Source: Pseudomonas sp. MIACH
GTDB lineage: Bacteria; Pseudomonadota; Gammaproteobacteria; Pseudomonadales; Pseudomonadaceae
Assembly: GCF_001269925.1 (NCBI RefSeq)
Contig: NZ_LHVO01000069.1
Span: forward strand, 1-64,000
Reading direction: 5' to 3'
DNA: 64,000 bases
Shown: piece after piece, positions 43,490-53,076 of the stretch
How the letters are laid out: each line of letters starts with the position of its first letter
How positions within the stretch are numbered: the first letter of the stretch is position 1
Position numbers and translations under genes: made by a program
Notes under the pieces: generated by a model
Seen by the model: the letters and a program-made list of their open reading frames with translations, nothing else
The model's database searches: none
What the model was told of the DNA's origin: nothing

Positions 43490-44644
43490 TCAACTCAAAT
43501 CATGAAATGTTTTGTGACTTAATAGCTCACAAGTTTCAAGAACGGCCACAATAGCCTCGGCGACTTCACCCTGCCCATACGGGTTGGTTGTTTCCCTGCA
43601 AGACTGTGCAAATGGCGCACTCAGCGCCAGCGCAAGCGCCGCGACGATGGAGTCTTTATCGGGCGGACAGGCCAACACCGAGTCCGCGCAAAGCCGGCCG
43701 GCCTGACGCATGCCAATATTGACGGTCGGCACACCAAAAGACGGCACTTCGATGATCCCACTGGAAGAATTGCCGACAACCGCTGAAGCGCGTGCGACGA
43801 CACTGAGGTAGCGACGAAAACCCAATGAAGGGATCGCCAGGACCCGATCAGGATGGCGGCCAGCAAATTCCTCCAGCAACGGAATGATCGCGCGACCACC
43901 GTTATCGGCATTCGGGTAGGTCAGAATGACGCGATAATCCGCGAACTCCTCCAGGGCCAGCAACAAGGCGTTGAAGCTTTCAACTGGATCCTCTGTCAAC
44001 GCCGTGACCGGGTGGTAAGTGACCAGGATGAGCGGTGCATCCACATCAAACTGGAGGCTCTCGCTTAACTCGTGTGCCGACATAAGCGGCGTGCGCTTGA
44101 TGTGATCAAGCCCCACCGCTCCGACATTAAAGACCCGCTCGGGGCTTTCACCCATCTGAATGACACGCTGCCGGTAGGGCTCAGCCGCGACGAAATGCAG
44201 GTATGCCATTTTCGTGATTGCATGGCGAATGGCATCATCATAAGCGCCCTCCGTCAGCTCCCCACCGTGCAGGTGAACGACAGGAATACGCATGACCAAC
44301 GCCGCCTGAACAATACTCAGCGCCTCGAATCGGTCACCCAGCACCACCAACATCTCCGGGCGCAAACGGTCCAGGGCATCAGCAAAACCCAGGGTCCCCA
44401 AGCCCATCGACTTGGCCACGCCGACGTCAGTATTGGAAGATAGAAGCATCTCGACCTTAGCGTCGATGGCAAAACCATCCTGCTCGATTTGCCGCCAGGT
44501 CTCTCCAAACTCAGGAGAAAGGTGCATGCAACTGACGATGGTTTGCAGCTCAAGCAGCTCGCTGGCCTGAATGCCTTTCATCAGCCAGTACAGCAAGCCG
44601 TACTCAGCGCGAGTCCCGGTAAATACGGCGACGCGACGTGTCAT
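43490..44644 (-). CDS. legG: Hydrolysing UDP/GDP-sugar 2-epimerase (LegG/NeuC family)
   Basis: The product is 384 residues with the NeuC/LegG start VFTGTRAEYGLLYWLMKGI. Further landmarks are VLGDRFEALSIVQAAL, VHLHGGELTEGAYDDAIRHAITKM and NSSSGIIEVPSFGVPTVNIG. It inverts C2 and releases the nucleotide from the diacetamido sugar, giving the LegI substrate. GDP-linked substrate is inferred from PtmE nearby. The ATG overlaps the legC stop (ATGA). Confidence 0.92.
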   Translation of the reverse strand: MTRRVAVFTGTRAEYGLLYWLMKGIQASELLELQTIVSCMHLSPEFGETWRQIEQDGFAIDAKVEMLLSSNTDVGVAKSMGLGTLGFADALDRLRPEMLVVLGDRFEALSIVQAALVMRIPVVHLHGGELTEGAYDDAIRHAITKMAYLHFVAAEPYRQRVIQMGESPERVFNVGAVGLDHIKRTPLMSAHELSESLQFDVDAPLILVTYHPVTALTEDPVESFNALLLALEEFADYRVILTYPNADNGGRAIIPLLEEFAGRHPDRVLAIPSLGFRRYLSVVARASAVVGNSSSGIIEVPSFGVPTVNIGMRQAGRLCADSVLACPPDKDSIVAALALALSAPFAQSCRETTNPYGQGEVAEAIVAVLETCELLSHKTFHDLS

Positions 44645-45792
44645 AAGCGACCCGCAGGCGGCACGCTGCTGGGCAGGTTAACGATACGCTCCTCCAGCCA
44701 ATACGAGTTACTCAGGTCACCCTTCAAGCAATGCTCGTAAGTCGGCAGATGGCTCATCAATTTCCAGATCGGCCGCGTCATGACGCCACTGTCGTTGGTT
44801 GCTTTCAGCAGCGCGTCACGCTGCGTCTTGTCATTGCAGATAACCGCGTTCAACCAGTAATTGGATTTGCCATGCGCCGGCTCGGTAAAAAACTGCAAGT
44901 CGGTTTGTGCCAGCTCATGCTTGTAATTCATTGCCAGCTTTCGCTTGGATACCAGGAATGAATCCAACTGTTCCAGCTGTGCACAACCCAGGGCCGCATT
45001 AAGGTTCGGCAACCGGTAGTTGTAGCCCACTTCATCATGCACGTATTCGTAAGCATGAGGCTGTTTGGCAGTGGTCGTAAGATGCTTGGCTTTGGCACCC
45101 AGCACCTCGTTGGTCAGCACCATGCCGCCGCCGCCAGTGGTAATGATCTTGTTGCCATTGAAACTGAGCGTGCCGATCAACCCGAATGTACCGGTATGAC
45201 GCTCCTTGTAAGTGCTGCCCAGAGACTCGGCAGCATCCTCCACCAACGCCAGGCGCCAACGAGCACAGACGTCCATGAGCGCATCCAGCGCTACAGGATG
45301 GCCAAATGTGTGCATTGGCAAGCAGGCCCTGAGCACACGGTCGTCACTTCGCAAACGGCAAACGCCATCGGCGTCGATAAACGCTTCGGACTCAAGCCAA
45401 GCCTCCAGGGCTGACGGCGAAAGACCCAAGGTCTCGCGATCGACATCAACGAAAACAGGTTGAGCGCCACAATAGGCAATGGCATTGCACGTCGCGACAA
45501 ATGTCAGGGCCTGAGTAATGACCAGATCACCCGGCTTCACGCCCGCCAACAAAAGGGCTATGTGCAGTGCCGCAGTACCGTTCACGGTCGCTACGGCGCG
45601 CTCACTGCCGGTGTAAACCTGCATGTCCTGCTCGAAACGATCTACAAAGGCCCCCACGCTGGAAACGAAGGTCGATTCGATCGTGTCTGCTACATACTTT
45701 TTCTCGTTACCGGAGAACACCGGGGCATGCAACGGAATGAACTCATGTGTTCCGTATTGATCGCGTACAAACCGAACTAGGGCATCAAACAT
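44641..45792 (-). CDS. legC: PLP-dependent 4-aminotransferase (LegC)
   Basis: The product is 383 residues from the ATG at 45792, with GAGG upstream. It is a DegT/DnrJ/EryC1-type enzyme: TVNGTAALHIALLLAGVKPGD, then the PLP-lysine region SFNGNKIITTGGGGMV near 205, and YNYRLPNLNAALGCAQLEQ. It adds a 4-amino group to the 4-keto sugar made by LegB, using glutamate. It belongs to the legB-legC-legG-legI-legH operon on the minus strand. Confidence 0.92.
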   Translation of the reverse strand: MFDALVRFVRDQYGTHEFIPLHAPVFSGNEKKYVADTIESTFVSSVGAFVDRFEQDMQVYTGSERAVATVNGTAALHIALLLAGVKPGDLVITQALTFVATCNAIAYCGAQPVFVDVDRETLGLSPSALEAWLESEAFIDADGVCRLRSDDRVLRACLPMHTFGHPVALDALMDVCARWRLALVEDAAESLGSTYKERHTGTFGLIGTLSFNGNKIITTGGGGMVLTNEVLGAKAKHLTTTAKQPHAYEYVHDEVGYNYRLPNLNAALGCAQLEQLDSFLVSKRKLAMNYKHELAQTDLQFFTEPAHGKSNYWLNAVICNDKTQRDALLKATNDSGVMTRPIWKLMSHLPTYEHCLKGDLSNSYWLEERIVNLPSSVPPAGRL

Positions 45793-45800
45793 TTCGAGCC

Positions 45801-46781
45801 TCAAACGTTATAAATATTGGCTTTATATTTGCTGAGATTTTGAGGCTGGGAAAACCACTCAACCGTCTTTTCAAGACCTTGACGAATCGAATACTCAGGT
45901 TCGAAACCGGTAAGACCGTGGATCTTTGAGTTATCACACCACAAGCGGAAAACTTCAGATTTCTCTGGACGCAGACGTTGGTCATCCGTCAGGAACTCCA
46001 CATCGCTATTCATCAATTCGCGAATGATATTGAGCGTATCACCTACCGAAATTTCAAAATTCGAACCGATATTTACTGTTTCGCCGATCGCTTGTTCGCA
46101 ACGGGCCAATTCCAGGAAACCACGGCAGGTATCGGCGACATAGTTGAAGTCGCGAGTCGGGGTTACATCACCCAACTTGATCTGTTTCTGCCCGGCGGCG
46201 ATCTGGCTGATAATCGTCGGGATAACCGCGCGCGCAGACTGGCGAGGGCCGTAGGTGTTAAATGGCCGGGCAATCGTCAATGGCAGATCAAAGGCATTGA
46301 AAAAGCTCATCGCCATGGCATCAGCGCCGATTTTTGAAGCACTGTACGGCGACTGCGCCTGCAGCGGATGCTTCTCATCGATAGGCACGTACTGGGCAGT
46401 CCCGTACACCTCACTGGTTGACGTATGGATAATGCGCTTCACGCCATTTTCCAGGGCCGCCTGGCAGATATTCAATGTGCCTTTGACATTGGTGTCTACG
46501 TAACTGTCCGGGGCGACGTACGAATAAGGAATGGCAATCAGCGCTGCCAAGTGAAAAACGATGTCGACACCTTTAGTGATGTGCTTGCAATAGTGCGGGT
46601 CACGCACATCGCCATTGAGCACCTCAATTCGAGACAGGCAATCGACATCCTCAAGCCAACCCCAATAGTTGAAGGAGTTGTACTGAGACAACGCCTTGAC
46701 ATTATAACCCTCACGCACGAGCAGCTCGGTCAAATGCGAGCCAATGAACCCATCCGCGCCGGTCACTAAAACTGTAGTCAT
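45801..46781 (-). CDS. legB: NDP-sugar 4,6-dehydratase (LegB)
   Basis: The product is 326 residues of the extended SDR family. It has the NAD loop TGADGFIGSHL near 8, the catalytic YSASKIGAD (Tyr-x3-Lys) near 146, and IARPFNTYGPRQSAR. LegB makes the 4-keto-6-deoxy intermediate from GDP-GlcNAc in the Campylobacter-type pathway. It is the first gene of the long minus-strand operon. A 695-base gap follows before divergent ptmE. Confidence 0.92.
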   Translation of the reverse strand: MTTVLVTGADGFIGSHLTELLVREGYNVKALSQYNSFNYWGWLEDVDCLSRIEVLNGDVRDPHYCKHITKGVDIVFHLAALIAIPYSYVAPDSYVDTNVKGTLNICQAALENGVKRIIHTSTSEVYGTAQYVPIDEKHPLQAQSPYSASKIGADAMAMSFFNAFDLPLTIARPFNTYGPRQSARAVIPTIISQIAAGQKQIKLGDVTPTRDFNYVADTCRGFLELARCEQAIGETVNIGSNFEISVGDTLNIIRELMNSDVEFLTDDQRLRPEKSEVFRLWCDNSKIHGLTGFEPEYSIRQGLEKTVEWFSQPQNLSKYKANIYNV

Positions 46782-47476
46782 CGTTCAACCCTTAACGTAC
46801 TTGCCCCGAAGCTCCAGAGCCCAAGACACAAAAAACCAGTTACGCAAGAGTCCTACAAACGGATCCTGCTTCAAAAATTGCGACACGTGCAAAAGCACGC
46901 GCATACCACACCGCACCGAACCGCATAGAGATAACCTGGCTGGCAACCCGCAAGGCAATGCCATCAGAGAGAGCACATCTTGCACTGAACAGCCCGGCTT
47001 GCGCCATTAGCTGCCCAACAAGTAGCCGGCAGCAACGATGACACAGCGCAGCCTGTGACGCAGCGAAACCAGAGGTGTAGTAAAAAATCAAACAGGGGGG
47101 AGGCTCCCATTACTTTACGCCAAGGGAGCTTTGCCAGGATCAATCGCGAGCCGCCTGAAAAGCGTCTCGCAAGAAATCGGTGAGCATGCATCCCTGCAAT
47201 GATTAGCCGATCATACCAGCTCAAAGGGCGCCGAAAAACATCCCTCGCCACTCTTCCTACAAAAACCAGTATAAGTCGCTTACGTTGCGCATGCCTGAAC
47301 CGCACACTGATCACTCTTGTTGACTTACGAGACCTGTCGTGTAGGCTTATTGCGCCCCTGTTTATCAGCTGCGGCTGCACAACAGTTCGGCTATTAAAAA
47401 GATTCGGAGCGTTATAGAGAAGTAGACAGGGAAGCTCTGCTCCGAGGTACTCCAGTCAGATTAGGAAGTCGAAAAA
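46782..47476. other. Intergenic region between divergent legB and ptmE
   Basis: This 695-base stretch separates the leftward legB operon from the rightward ptmE-export group. Short open frames here overlap each other in several frames and show no recognisable protein. It must hold the promoters of both operons. I did not find a JUMPstart/ops element. Confidence 0.6.
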
Positions 47477-48544
47477 GTGAAGGATTGGAGAGATACCGTA
47501 GTCTCGCCGAACACTCCGTTGCGCGAAGCGATTGTTCGCATTGACGCCTGTGGAATGCAAATGGCACTGGTGTTGGATGATGACGAAAAACTGGTCGGGC
47601 TACTCAGCGACGGTGACGTCCGCCGAGCAATCCTCAAGGAAGTCCACCTTGAGACGCCGGTTGCCGAGGTAATGAACGAGGCACCGCAGACTGCTCACGC
47701 AACATCTTCCAGTAACGAACAATTGAACCTGATGCGCCGAGGTGTTTTGCACCATCTGCCGCTACTGGATGATGAACAGCGCGTGGTGGGTTTAGCCACT
47801 CTCGATGCCCTCACGGGAATACTTGAGCGCCCAAACTGGGTGGTATTAATGGCTGGCGGCCTGGGACAACGCCTGCGCCCCCTGACAGAACACTGTCCCA
47901 AGCCGATGCTGATGATTGCCGGAAAGCCCATATTGGAGTGCATTCTGGAGAGTTTCATCGAGCAAGGATTTCGCAACTTCTTTCTCTCCGTCAACTACCT
48001 CGCTGAAGTGGTACGCAACCACTTTGGGGATGGCAGCAAATGGGGTGTGCGAATTCGCTACCTGGAAGAAAACAAACGACTAGGTACGGCAGGCGCCTTG
48101 TCGCTACTGCCCAAACGCCCCGAGCACCCTATTCTGGTAATGAATGGCGATCTCTTGACCCATGCGCGTTTCGACGACTTGTTGCAGTTTCATGAAGATC
48201 ACAACGCCGAAGCCACAATGACAGTACGCGAGTACGACTTTCAGGTGCCCTACGGCGTGGTGAAGGTCGACGGCTCAGCCATTACCGGCATTGATGAAAA
48301 ACCGATACACAGCTTTTATGTCAACGCGGGCATTTACGCTATTTCGCCTTCAGTGCTCGACCGCATTCCCTCGGGCACTTTTTACGACATGCCGACAATG
48401 TTCGAGAACCTGATCGAGGCCAAAAGAGCCACTGCGGCATTTCCCCTGCGTGAGTACTGGCTCGACATTGGTCGCATCGAAGAATTCGAACGCGCACAAC
48501 ATGAGTGGTCTGCGAAAAAAACCGAAAGGCAGTCTGCAAACTAA
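47477..48544 (+). CDS. ptmE: Sugar-1-phosphate guanylyltransferase with CBS pair (PtmE type)
   Basis: The product is 355 residues from a GTG start at 47477 with AGGAAG upstream. Residues 1-115 are two CBS domains (LLSDGDVRRAIL, VVGLATLDALTGIL). Residues 120-345 are a nucleotidyltransferase: VVLMAGGLGQRLRPLTEHCPKPML, LVMNGDLLTHARF and GIDEKPIHSFYVNAGIYAI. This CBS-plus-transferase architecture is that of PtmE, which makes GDP-glucosamine, the entry point of the GDP-legionaminic route. It is divergent from legB. Confidence 0.88.
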   Translation: MKDWRDTVVSPNTPLREAIVRIDACGMQMALVLDDDEKLVGLLSDGDVRRAILKEVHLETPVAEVMNEAPQTAHATSSSNEQLNLMRRGVLHHLPLLDDEQRVVGLATLDALTGILERPNWVVLMAGGLGQRLRPLTEHCPKPMLMIAGKPILECILESFIEQGFRNFFLSVNYLAEVVRNHFGDGSKWGVRIRYLEENKRLGTAGALSLLPKRPEHPILVMNGDLLTHARFDDLLQFHEDHNAEATMTVREYDFQVPYGVVKVDGSAITGIDEKPIHSFYVNAGIYAISPSVLDRIPSGTFYDMPTMFENLIEAKRATAAFPLREYWLDIGRIEEFERAQHEWSAKKTERQSAN

Positions 48545-48569
48545 CGCAAAACAGCACAGTGAATATTCC

Positions 48570-48986
48570 ATGAAAAAAATGCTTTTGGTCCTGACTCTTT
48601 TGACCGCAACCGTGGGCACCCTTGCCGGCTGCGATCAATCATCCGACAAACAAGGACAAGCTCTCGGCCGCCCAGCTAAAGCTACCGCCGCAGTGACCCT
48701 TGAGAATCAGGCCCTCGAACTTGCACTGTCTTCTCCCGAAGGCGCTGCACAATTGGCCGCGAAGTCCCCGGAAACAGTTGCCGTTGCTGCGATGCAGGCG
48801 TCTGAAAAGGCGCTGTCGGAAATCAACTCCTCGCCAGAGTCGGCAATGGTGAGGCTGAATGCCTACGCACAACTCGCATCAGCCGCCTCTGCCGCAGCCC
48901 CGCAGTCGCAAGTTGCGAAAGACGCAGCACAGAAGGCTAAAAGCGCTAAATTGCGAGCCACCGCTGCAATCAAGGACGCTAAATAA
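48570..48986 (+). CDS. Ala-rich putative lipoprotein
   Basis: The product is 138 residues. A signal peptide ends in a lipobox (LAGC at residues 18-21), so the mature protein should be lipid-anchored at the envelope. The mature part is helical and very rich in Ala, Ser, Lys and Glu, ending in a Lys/Ala-rich repeat-like segment. I recognise no family. It lies between ptmE and the glycan-export genes on the same strand, so a role in the envelope glycan is possible but unproven. Confidence 0.7.
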   Translation: MKKMLLVLTLLTATVGTLAGCDQSSDKQGQALGRPAKATAAVTLENQALELALSSPEGAAQLAAKSPETVAVAAMQASEKALSEINSSPESAMVRLNAYAQLASAASAAAPQSQVAKDAAQKAKSAKLRATAAIKDAK

Positions 48987-49214
48987 ATAGCAGTCGATCC
49001 AAAGAGTCTTGCGGGCAAGCGAGTGATAAGCACAAATCGCTCGACTTCGACGGCACAACGGGTTGTGCGAAGGGTCGAAGGGGACAGAACGTTCAAAGGC
49101 CCGCAAGCTGCGCTTTTTGAGAAAAAATTCCTACTCTATTTTTTCCAATACAAAACCACTTCATTAGCTTAGCGACGGAGATGTCAGGACGATGCACGCA
49201 ACAAAAGGTGAGGA

Positions 49215-50768
49215 ATGAAATTGGGCTCTCCACTCCCCGGCAAAAATGTACTTTTTGTCGTAAACGAAGCCGGGGAGTTCGTCGAGCTTCGCCGAGTCGC
49301 TCAGGCTGCCAAGATGGCTGGTTACGCCGTCAGCTTCCTTTTCGTACAAGCGGGTTATATCAACCTCAAGCCTGACCGTGCATTTTGTCGCATGAATGGC
49401 TTCAGCGCTTACTACCCAGGGCGTCCATTAAAACGCTCTGTACAGTCGATAAAGTACGAAAAAATCGCGAACGAGCTTGAAAACGGCTACATCCCCCACT
49501 CGCTGATGGAAAAAGCCAGTCCCAAAGGTCGCGCGCTCACGTGGGCCGGCCTGGTTCTGACGACAGTGCTCAGCCCGCTTTTCAAGCTGCATGACATTGC
49601 CACCCGCTCGGCGCAAAAGCGCACGGAAAAATCCAACAGTAAAAACTTCCAACCGTTTAACTACGCGCGCCAGCTGTACAACGTCCTCAAGCCTTCAATG
49701 GTGGTTTTCGGCCAGGAATTCCCCGGCTCGGTGAACACCTTGCTGACGAAAATCTGCAACAAAGATAACGTCCCGACACTGATCGTCCCGTTTGCGGTGG
49801 GCACGGCCAAGGAAATGGTTGAAAGCCTTTCCGACAAACCGATGTACGAAGCGGACAGGAACATCCTTAACAAACTGGCGGCGTTTCTGTTTCCGCACTG
49901 GGTCAACTACTACGCGTCGAAGAAACTCCTTCGCCTGCCCGGCCAGCGAATATTCCTGCTCGAGGCCTTCGGTTTTGCGCCGGAACACCCGTGGATCCCT
50001 AACAACAGCAAAGTCACCTGCATCGCCGTCGAAAGCCCTGAAATGGAGCGCTACTATCGCCGCATGCGCTTCCCGGAGCAGCAGTTGCGCCTGACCGGCG
50101 CTGCGTACGACGATGTCATGCACGCTGCAAGAGAATCGCAAACCGCTCGGGAGCGCATTTTCCGACGACTGCGCCTGGATCCTACAAAGCCTTTGCTCGT
50201 GTGTGCCTGGCCCACCGACCAATATGGCTCACGCAGCATCCCGATGGAGTTCCAGGACTACAAGGCACTTTGCAAGGCGTGGGCGAAAGCACTCGCAAGC
50301 GTCAGTCGCTTTACTGATTTCAACGTGATCATTCGTCCACATCCAGTCACCGACCCCGAGCTTTTGAGTGAGGTCCTCAGGCCCTATCGCCTGCACCACC
50401 GAGTGACCGATATCGACACACTTGAACTCGTTCCGGCGTGCGACCTGTTTGTCGCGTGCGTGTCGTCCACTCTGCGCTGGGCCACGGCATGCGGGATTCC
50501 AGCCATCAACTATGACTGCTACGACTACGGTTATACCGACTTCGAAAACGCGAAAGGCCTTGTTACGACCAACCGCTACAGCGTCTTCCAATCGACACTG
50601 GAGCGCTTGACCGACAACAAGGAAGCCTACGCAGAGGCGCGAGCCAATCAAATTGAATGCGCTCATGAATGGGGGCTGCATGACGGTAAATCGATGGCGA
50701 GAATTATCGACCTGTTCGACGAACTGACCAGTGCTCAGCCTATCTCCACACCCTCAACCAGAACCTGA
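49215..50768 (+). CDS. Putative GT-B-fold glycosyltransferase
   Basis: The product is 517 residues from the ATG at 49215, with AAAGGTGAGGA just before. The N-terminal lobe starts KNVLFVVNEAGEFVELRRVA. The C-terminal lobe has FNVIIRPHPVTDPELLSEVL and LVPACDLFVACVSSTLRWATACGIPAINYDCYDYG. The RPHP and C-terminal pattern resembles GT-B enzymes that process capsule or CMP-linked sugars. It directly precedes the Wzm/Wzt exporter, so it probably adds a sugar of that glycan. A precise family is not assigned. Confidence 0.65.
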   Translation: MKLGSPLPGKNVLFVVNEAGEFVELRRVAQAAKMAGYAVSFLFVQAGYINLKPDRAFCRMNGFSAYYPGRPLKRSVQSIKYEKIANELENGYIPHSLMEKASPKGRALTWAGLVLTTVLSPLFKLHDIATRSAQKRTEKSNSKNFQPFNYARQLYNVLKPSMVVFGQEFPGSVNTLLTKICNKDNVPTLIVPFAVGTAKEMVESLSDKPMYEADRNILNKLAAFLFPHWVNYYASKKLLRLPGQRIFLLEAFGFAPEHPWIPNNSKVTCIAVESPEMERYYRRMRFPEQQLRLTGAAYDDVMHAARESQTARERIFRRLRLDPTKPLLVCAWPTDQYGSRSIPMEFQDYKALCKAWAKALASVSRFTDFNVIIRPHPVTDPELLSEVLRPYRLHHRVTDIDTLELVPACDLFVACVSSTLRWATACGIPAINYDCYDYGYTDFENAKGLVTTNRYSVFQSTLERLTDNKEAYAEARANQIECAHEWGLHDGKSMARIIDLFDELTSAQPISTPSTRT

Positions 50769-50773
50769 CCCTC

Positions 50774-51625
50774 ATGAGTACCGAAGAAAAAATCCGTCCG
50801 CCTCTCAAGGAAACGGTTGTTAACAATTCCCGCCGTTTCGACCTGCGCGGCCTGATCAGAACCCTATGGGATTTTCGCTTACTGTTGTGGGTGTTCTGCA
50901 AACGTGATCTGAAGGGACGTTACACACAAACGATCTTCGGATTGGGCTGGGTCGTCCTGACGCCACTCATTACCGTTGGCGTATTCGTTATCGTGTTCGG
51001 CATCATGGTCAAGGTGCCGACTGACGGGCTGCCAACCATTATGTTTTACCTGGTGGCGGTCATACCCTGGTACGCCTTCATGAACGTCCTCAACCCCTCG
51101 GTCCAGATGATCGAGGGTAATGCGGGCCTGATCACCAAAGTCTACTTCCCGCGCCTGCTGATTGGCGGCGCCTACGCTGTAGGCGCTGCCGTCGACTTCC
51201 TGATCGCCTACACGTTGCTGATTACGCCTTTCGCCATTATCTATGACGTCTGGACGATTCAATTGCTGCTCATCATGCCGTTGCTACTGGCCTGCACACT
51301 CATGACAGGCCTGGGCATAGGCTTGATGCTTGCGCCATTGAATGCCAAGTATCGAGACGTGAAACACCTGGTGCCCTTGGCATTACAGCTTTTTTATTAC
51401 TCAACACCTGCTATTTACCCAGTCTCGGCTGTCCCGCCCTGGGCTAAACCCTGGTACGCGGTCAACCCGCTTTCCCTGGTCATTACCGGCTACCGTGACG
51501 CCATGCACGGACACTGGCCCGCACAATCCACCCTGCTTACGCTCATTGCCATTGCGGTAACTTGCTTCTCGGTTGGTGTGTTCATATTCCAGCACTTCGA
51601 TAAAAATGTGGTAGACACCCTATGA
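50774..51625 (+). CDS. wzm: ABC-2 polysaccharide export permease (Wzm)
   Basis: The product is 283 residues with six membrane helices and the ABC-2 permease start [24 protein letters not shown]. It shows the polysaccharide-exporter feature [15 protein letters not shown] near 210. It is coupled to wzt (ATGA overlap) and lies five bases after the GT gene. It moves a lipid-linked glycan across the inner membrane. Confidence 0.92.
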   Translation: MSTEEKIRPPLKETVVNNSRRFDLRGLIRTLWDFRLLLWVFCKRDLKGRYTQTIFGLGWVVLTPLITVGVFVIVFGIMVKVPTDGLPTIMFYLVAVIPWYAFMNVLNPSVQMIEGNAGLITKVYFPRLLIGGAYAVGAAVDFLIAYTLLITPFAIIYDVWTIQLLLIMPLLLACTLMTGLGIGLMLAPLNAKYRDVKHLVPLALQLFYYSTPAIYPVSAVPPWAKPWYAVNPLSLVITGYRDAMHGHWPAQSTLLTLIAIAVTCFSVGVFIFQHFDKNVVDTL

Positions 51626-53022
51626 CGTGGGCCATTCGTTGCGAGAACATTTCCAAACTTTATCGTATTGGCAAATCGAACGTCACCGCTGCCGAAATGA
51701 TCAATATGCGTATTCGGTGGATGCTCGGCCGAGTAGTCAACCCACTGAAGAAGTCGAACGCCGCAAAGCCGGTGGAAACCACTCACGAATCGCACACCAT
51801 TCTTGACGCACTGCAGACCCAGGACGCCCCCCCCAACCACTTCTGGTCGCTGAAGGACGTGGATCTGGAGATAAAACAAGGTGACCGAGTCGGCATCATC
51901 GGCCCCAACGGTTGCGGTAAAAGTACCCTGCTGAAAATCTTGTCCAGAATCACCTCGCCTTCGCACGGCGGCTTTCGCTTCCGTGGACGCTTGATCAGCC
52001 TGCTGGAGATTGGTACGGGATTTCACGGCGATCTCAGCGGTCGTGAAAACATCTACCTGAACGGCTCGATCATGGGCATGAAACCTCAGGAAATCAGCCG
52101 CCGCATCGAGGAAATCATCGAGTTTTCGGAACTCGGGGAACTGATCGACACCCCGGTGAAGCGCTATTCCTCAGGCATGTATGTGCGCCTCGCCTTTTCG
52201 GTGGCAGCCCACCTCGAATCCGAGATTCTCATCGTCGATGAGGTTCTGGCGGTAGGTGATGCCGCGTTCCAAAGACGCTGCACCGAAAAAATGCTTCAAG
52301 TCGCCGACCAGGGACGCACACTGCTGTTCGTCAGCCATGACATGGACGCCGTCAACCGTATTTGCAATCGAGCCGTCCATATGGCCCACGGCCGTATTAT
52401 CAACGACAGCAAAATCGAACTGCCAAAAAGCGTCGAAGATAAACAACTTTCCACGCAAACCGTCTCAGACATCACCCGCTCTTATATACGTTCGGGCATT
52501 CAGCTGACCCCGGCGGTCACTTGGGCCGAGGTCAACGCGCCGATGTTTGACGATTGCGTAAGACTCGACTCGATCATGGTGCTGGATAAAAACGGTGATC
52601 CGAGCCCCGAATTTGACGTGAAGGAAGAGTTTGTCATTGAGGTCAAGTTCACCGTGCTTGAGGCGAAATGGCCGATCAATGTACACCTGCACCTCAAAGA
52701 CCTGGCCGGCCATTACGTCCTGGTGGCCATGGACAACCTGTACACCGGCACGGATGTTCGGGCCGTAGGACAGTATGTCGAGCGCTGCACGGTGAAGTCG
52801 CCGCTGCTCAATGTCGGGGACTATCGTATCGACGTTGAGCTTTGGCCTGGTGCTGAACTCGATCACAGGATCATCAAGCAGGCCGTTATCAGCTTCACGG
52901 TTGCCGATGACAGTGAACCGACCGGGGTTCGTGGAAACTGGCCCAACGCGTGGCCCAACTGCATGGTGCGGCCTCAACTGGCCTGGGATGTAGGCATGCC
53001 CGTCAATCGTCAGGCGCGATAA
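51622..53022 (+). CDS. wzt: Polysaccharide export ATPase with carbohydrate-binding C-terminus (Wzt)
   Basis: The product is 466 residues. The ATPase part has the Walker [10 protein letters not shown] near 95, signature [14 protein letters not shown], Walker [13 protein letters not shown] and the H-loop SHDMD. Residues 295-450 form a Wzt_C-type beta-sandwich ([29 protein letters not shown]). Such C-terminal domains read the non-reducing end of the glycan before export, so the glycan should carry a terminal modification. The enzymes at this locus (acetamidino, O-acyl, sulfate) offer candidates. Confidence 0.93.
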   Translation: MTWAIRCENISKLYRIGKSNVTAAEMINMRIRWMLGRVVNPLKKSNAAKPVETTHESHTILDALQTQDAPPNHFWSLKDVDLEIKQGDRVGIIGPNGCGKSTLLKILSRITSPSHGGFRFRGRLISLLEIGTGFHGDLSGRENIYLNGSIMGMKPQEISRRIEEIIEFSELGELIDTPVKRYSSGMYVRLAFSVAAHLESEILIVDEVLAVGDAAFQRRCTEKMLQVADQGRTLLFVSHDMDAVNRICNRAVHMAHGRIINDSKIELPKSVEDKQLSTQTVSDITRSYIRSGIQLTPAVTWAEVNAPMFDDCVRLDSIMVLDKNGDPSPEFDVKEEFVIEVKFTVLEAKWPINVHLHLKDLAGHYVLVAMDNLYTGTDVRAVGQYVERCTVKSPLLNVGDYRIDVELWPGAELDHRIIKQAVISFTVADDSEPTGVRGNWPNAWPNCMVRPQLAWDVGMPVNRQAR

Positions 53023-53076
53023 TCAGTGGTCTCGGACAATGCGCGCCCCCTCTCCCTTGCCCTCCAGGGGAGAGAG

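Noticed and set aside
53026-53076. Upstream GTG start for the polysialyltransferase-like gene
   Set aside because: The extra 17 residues cover a GC-rich inverted sequence, and the GTG at 53077 has the better ribosome site; the longer form stays possible.
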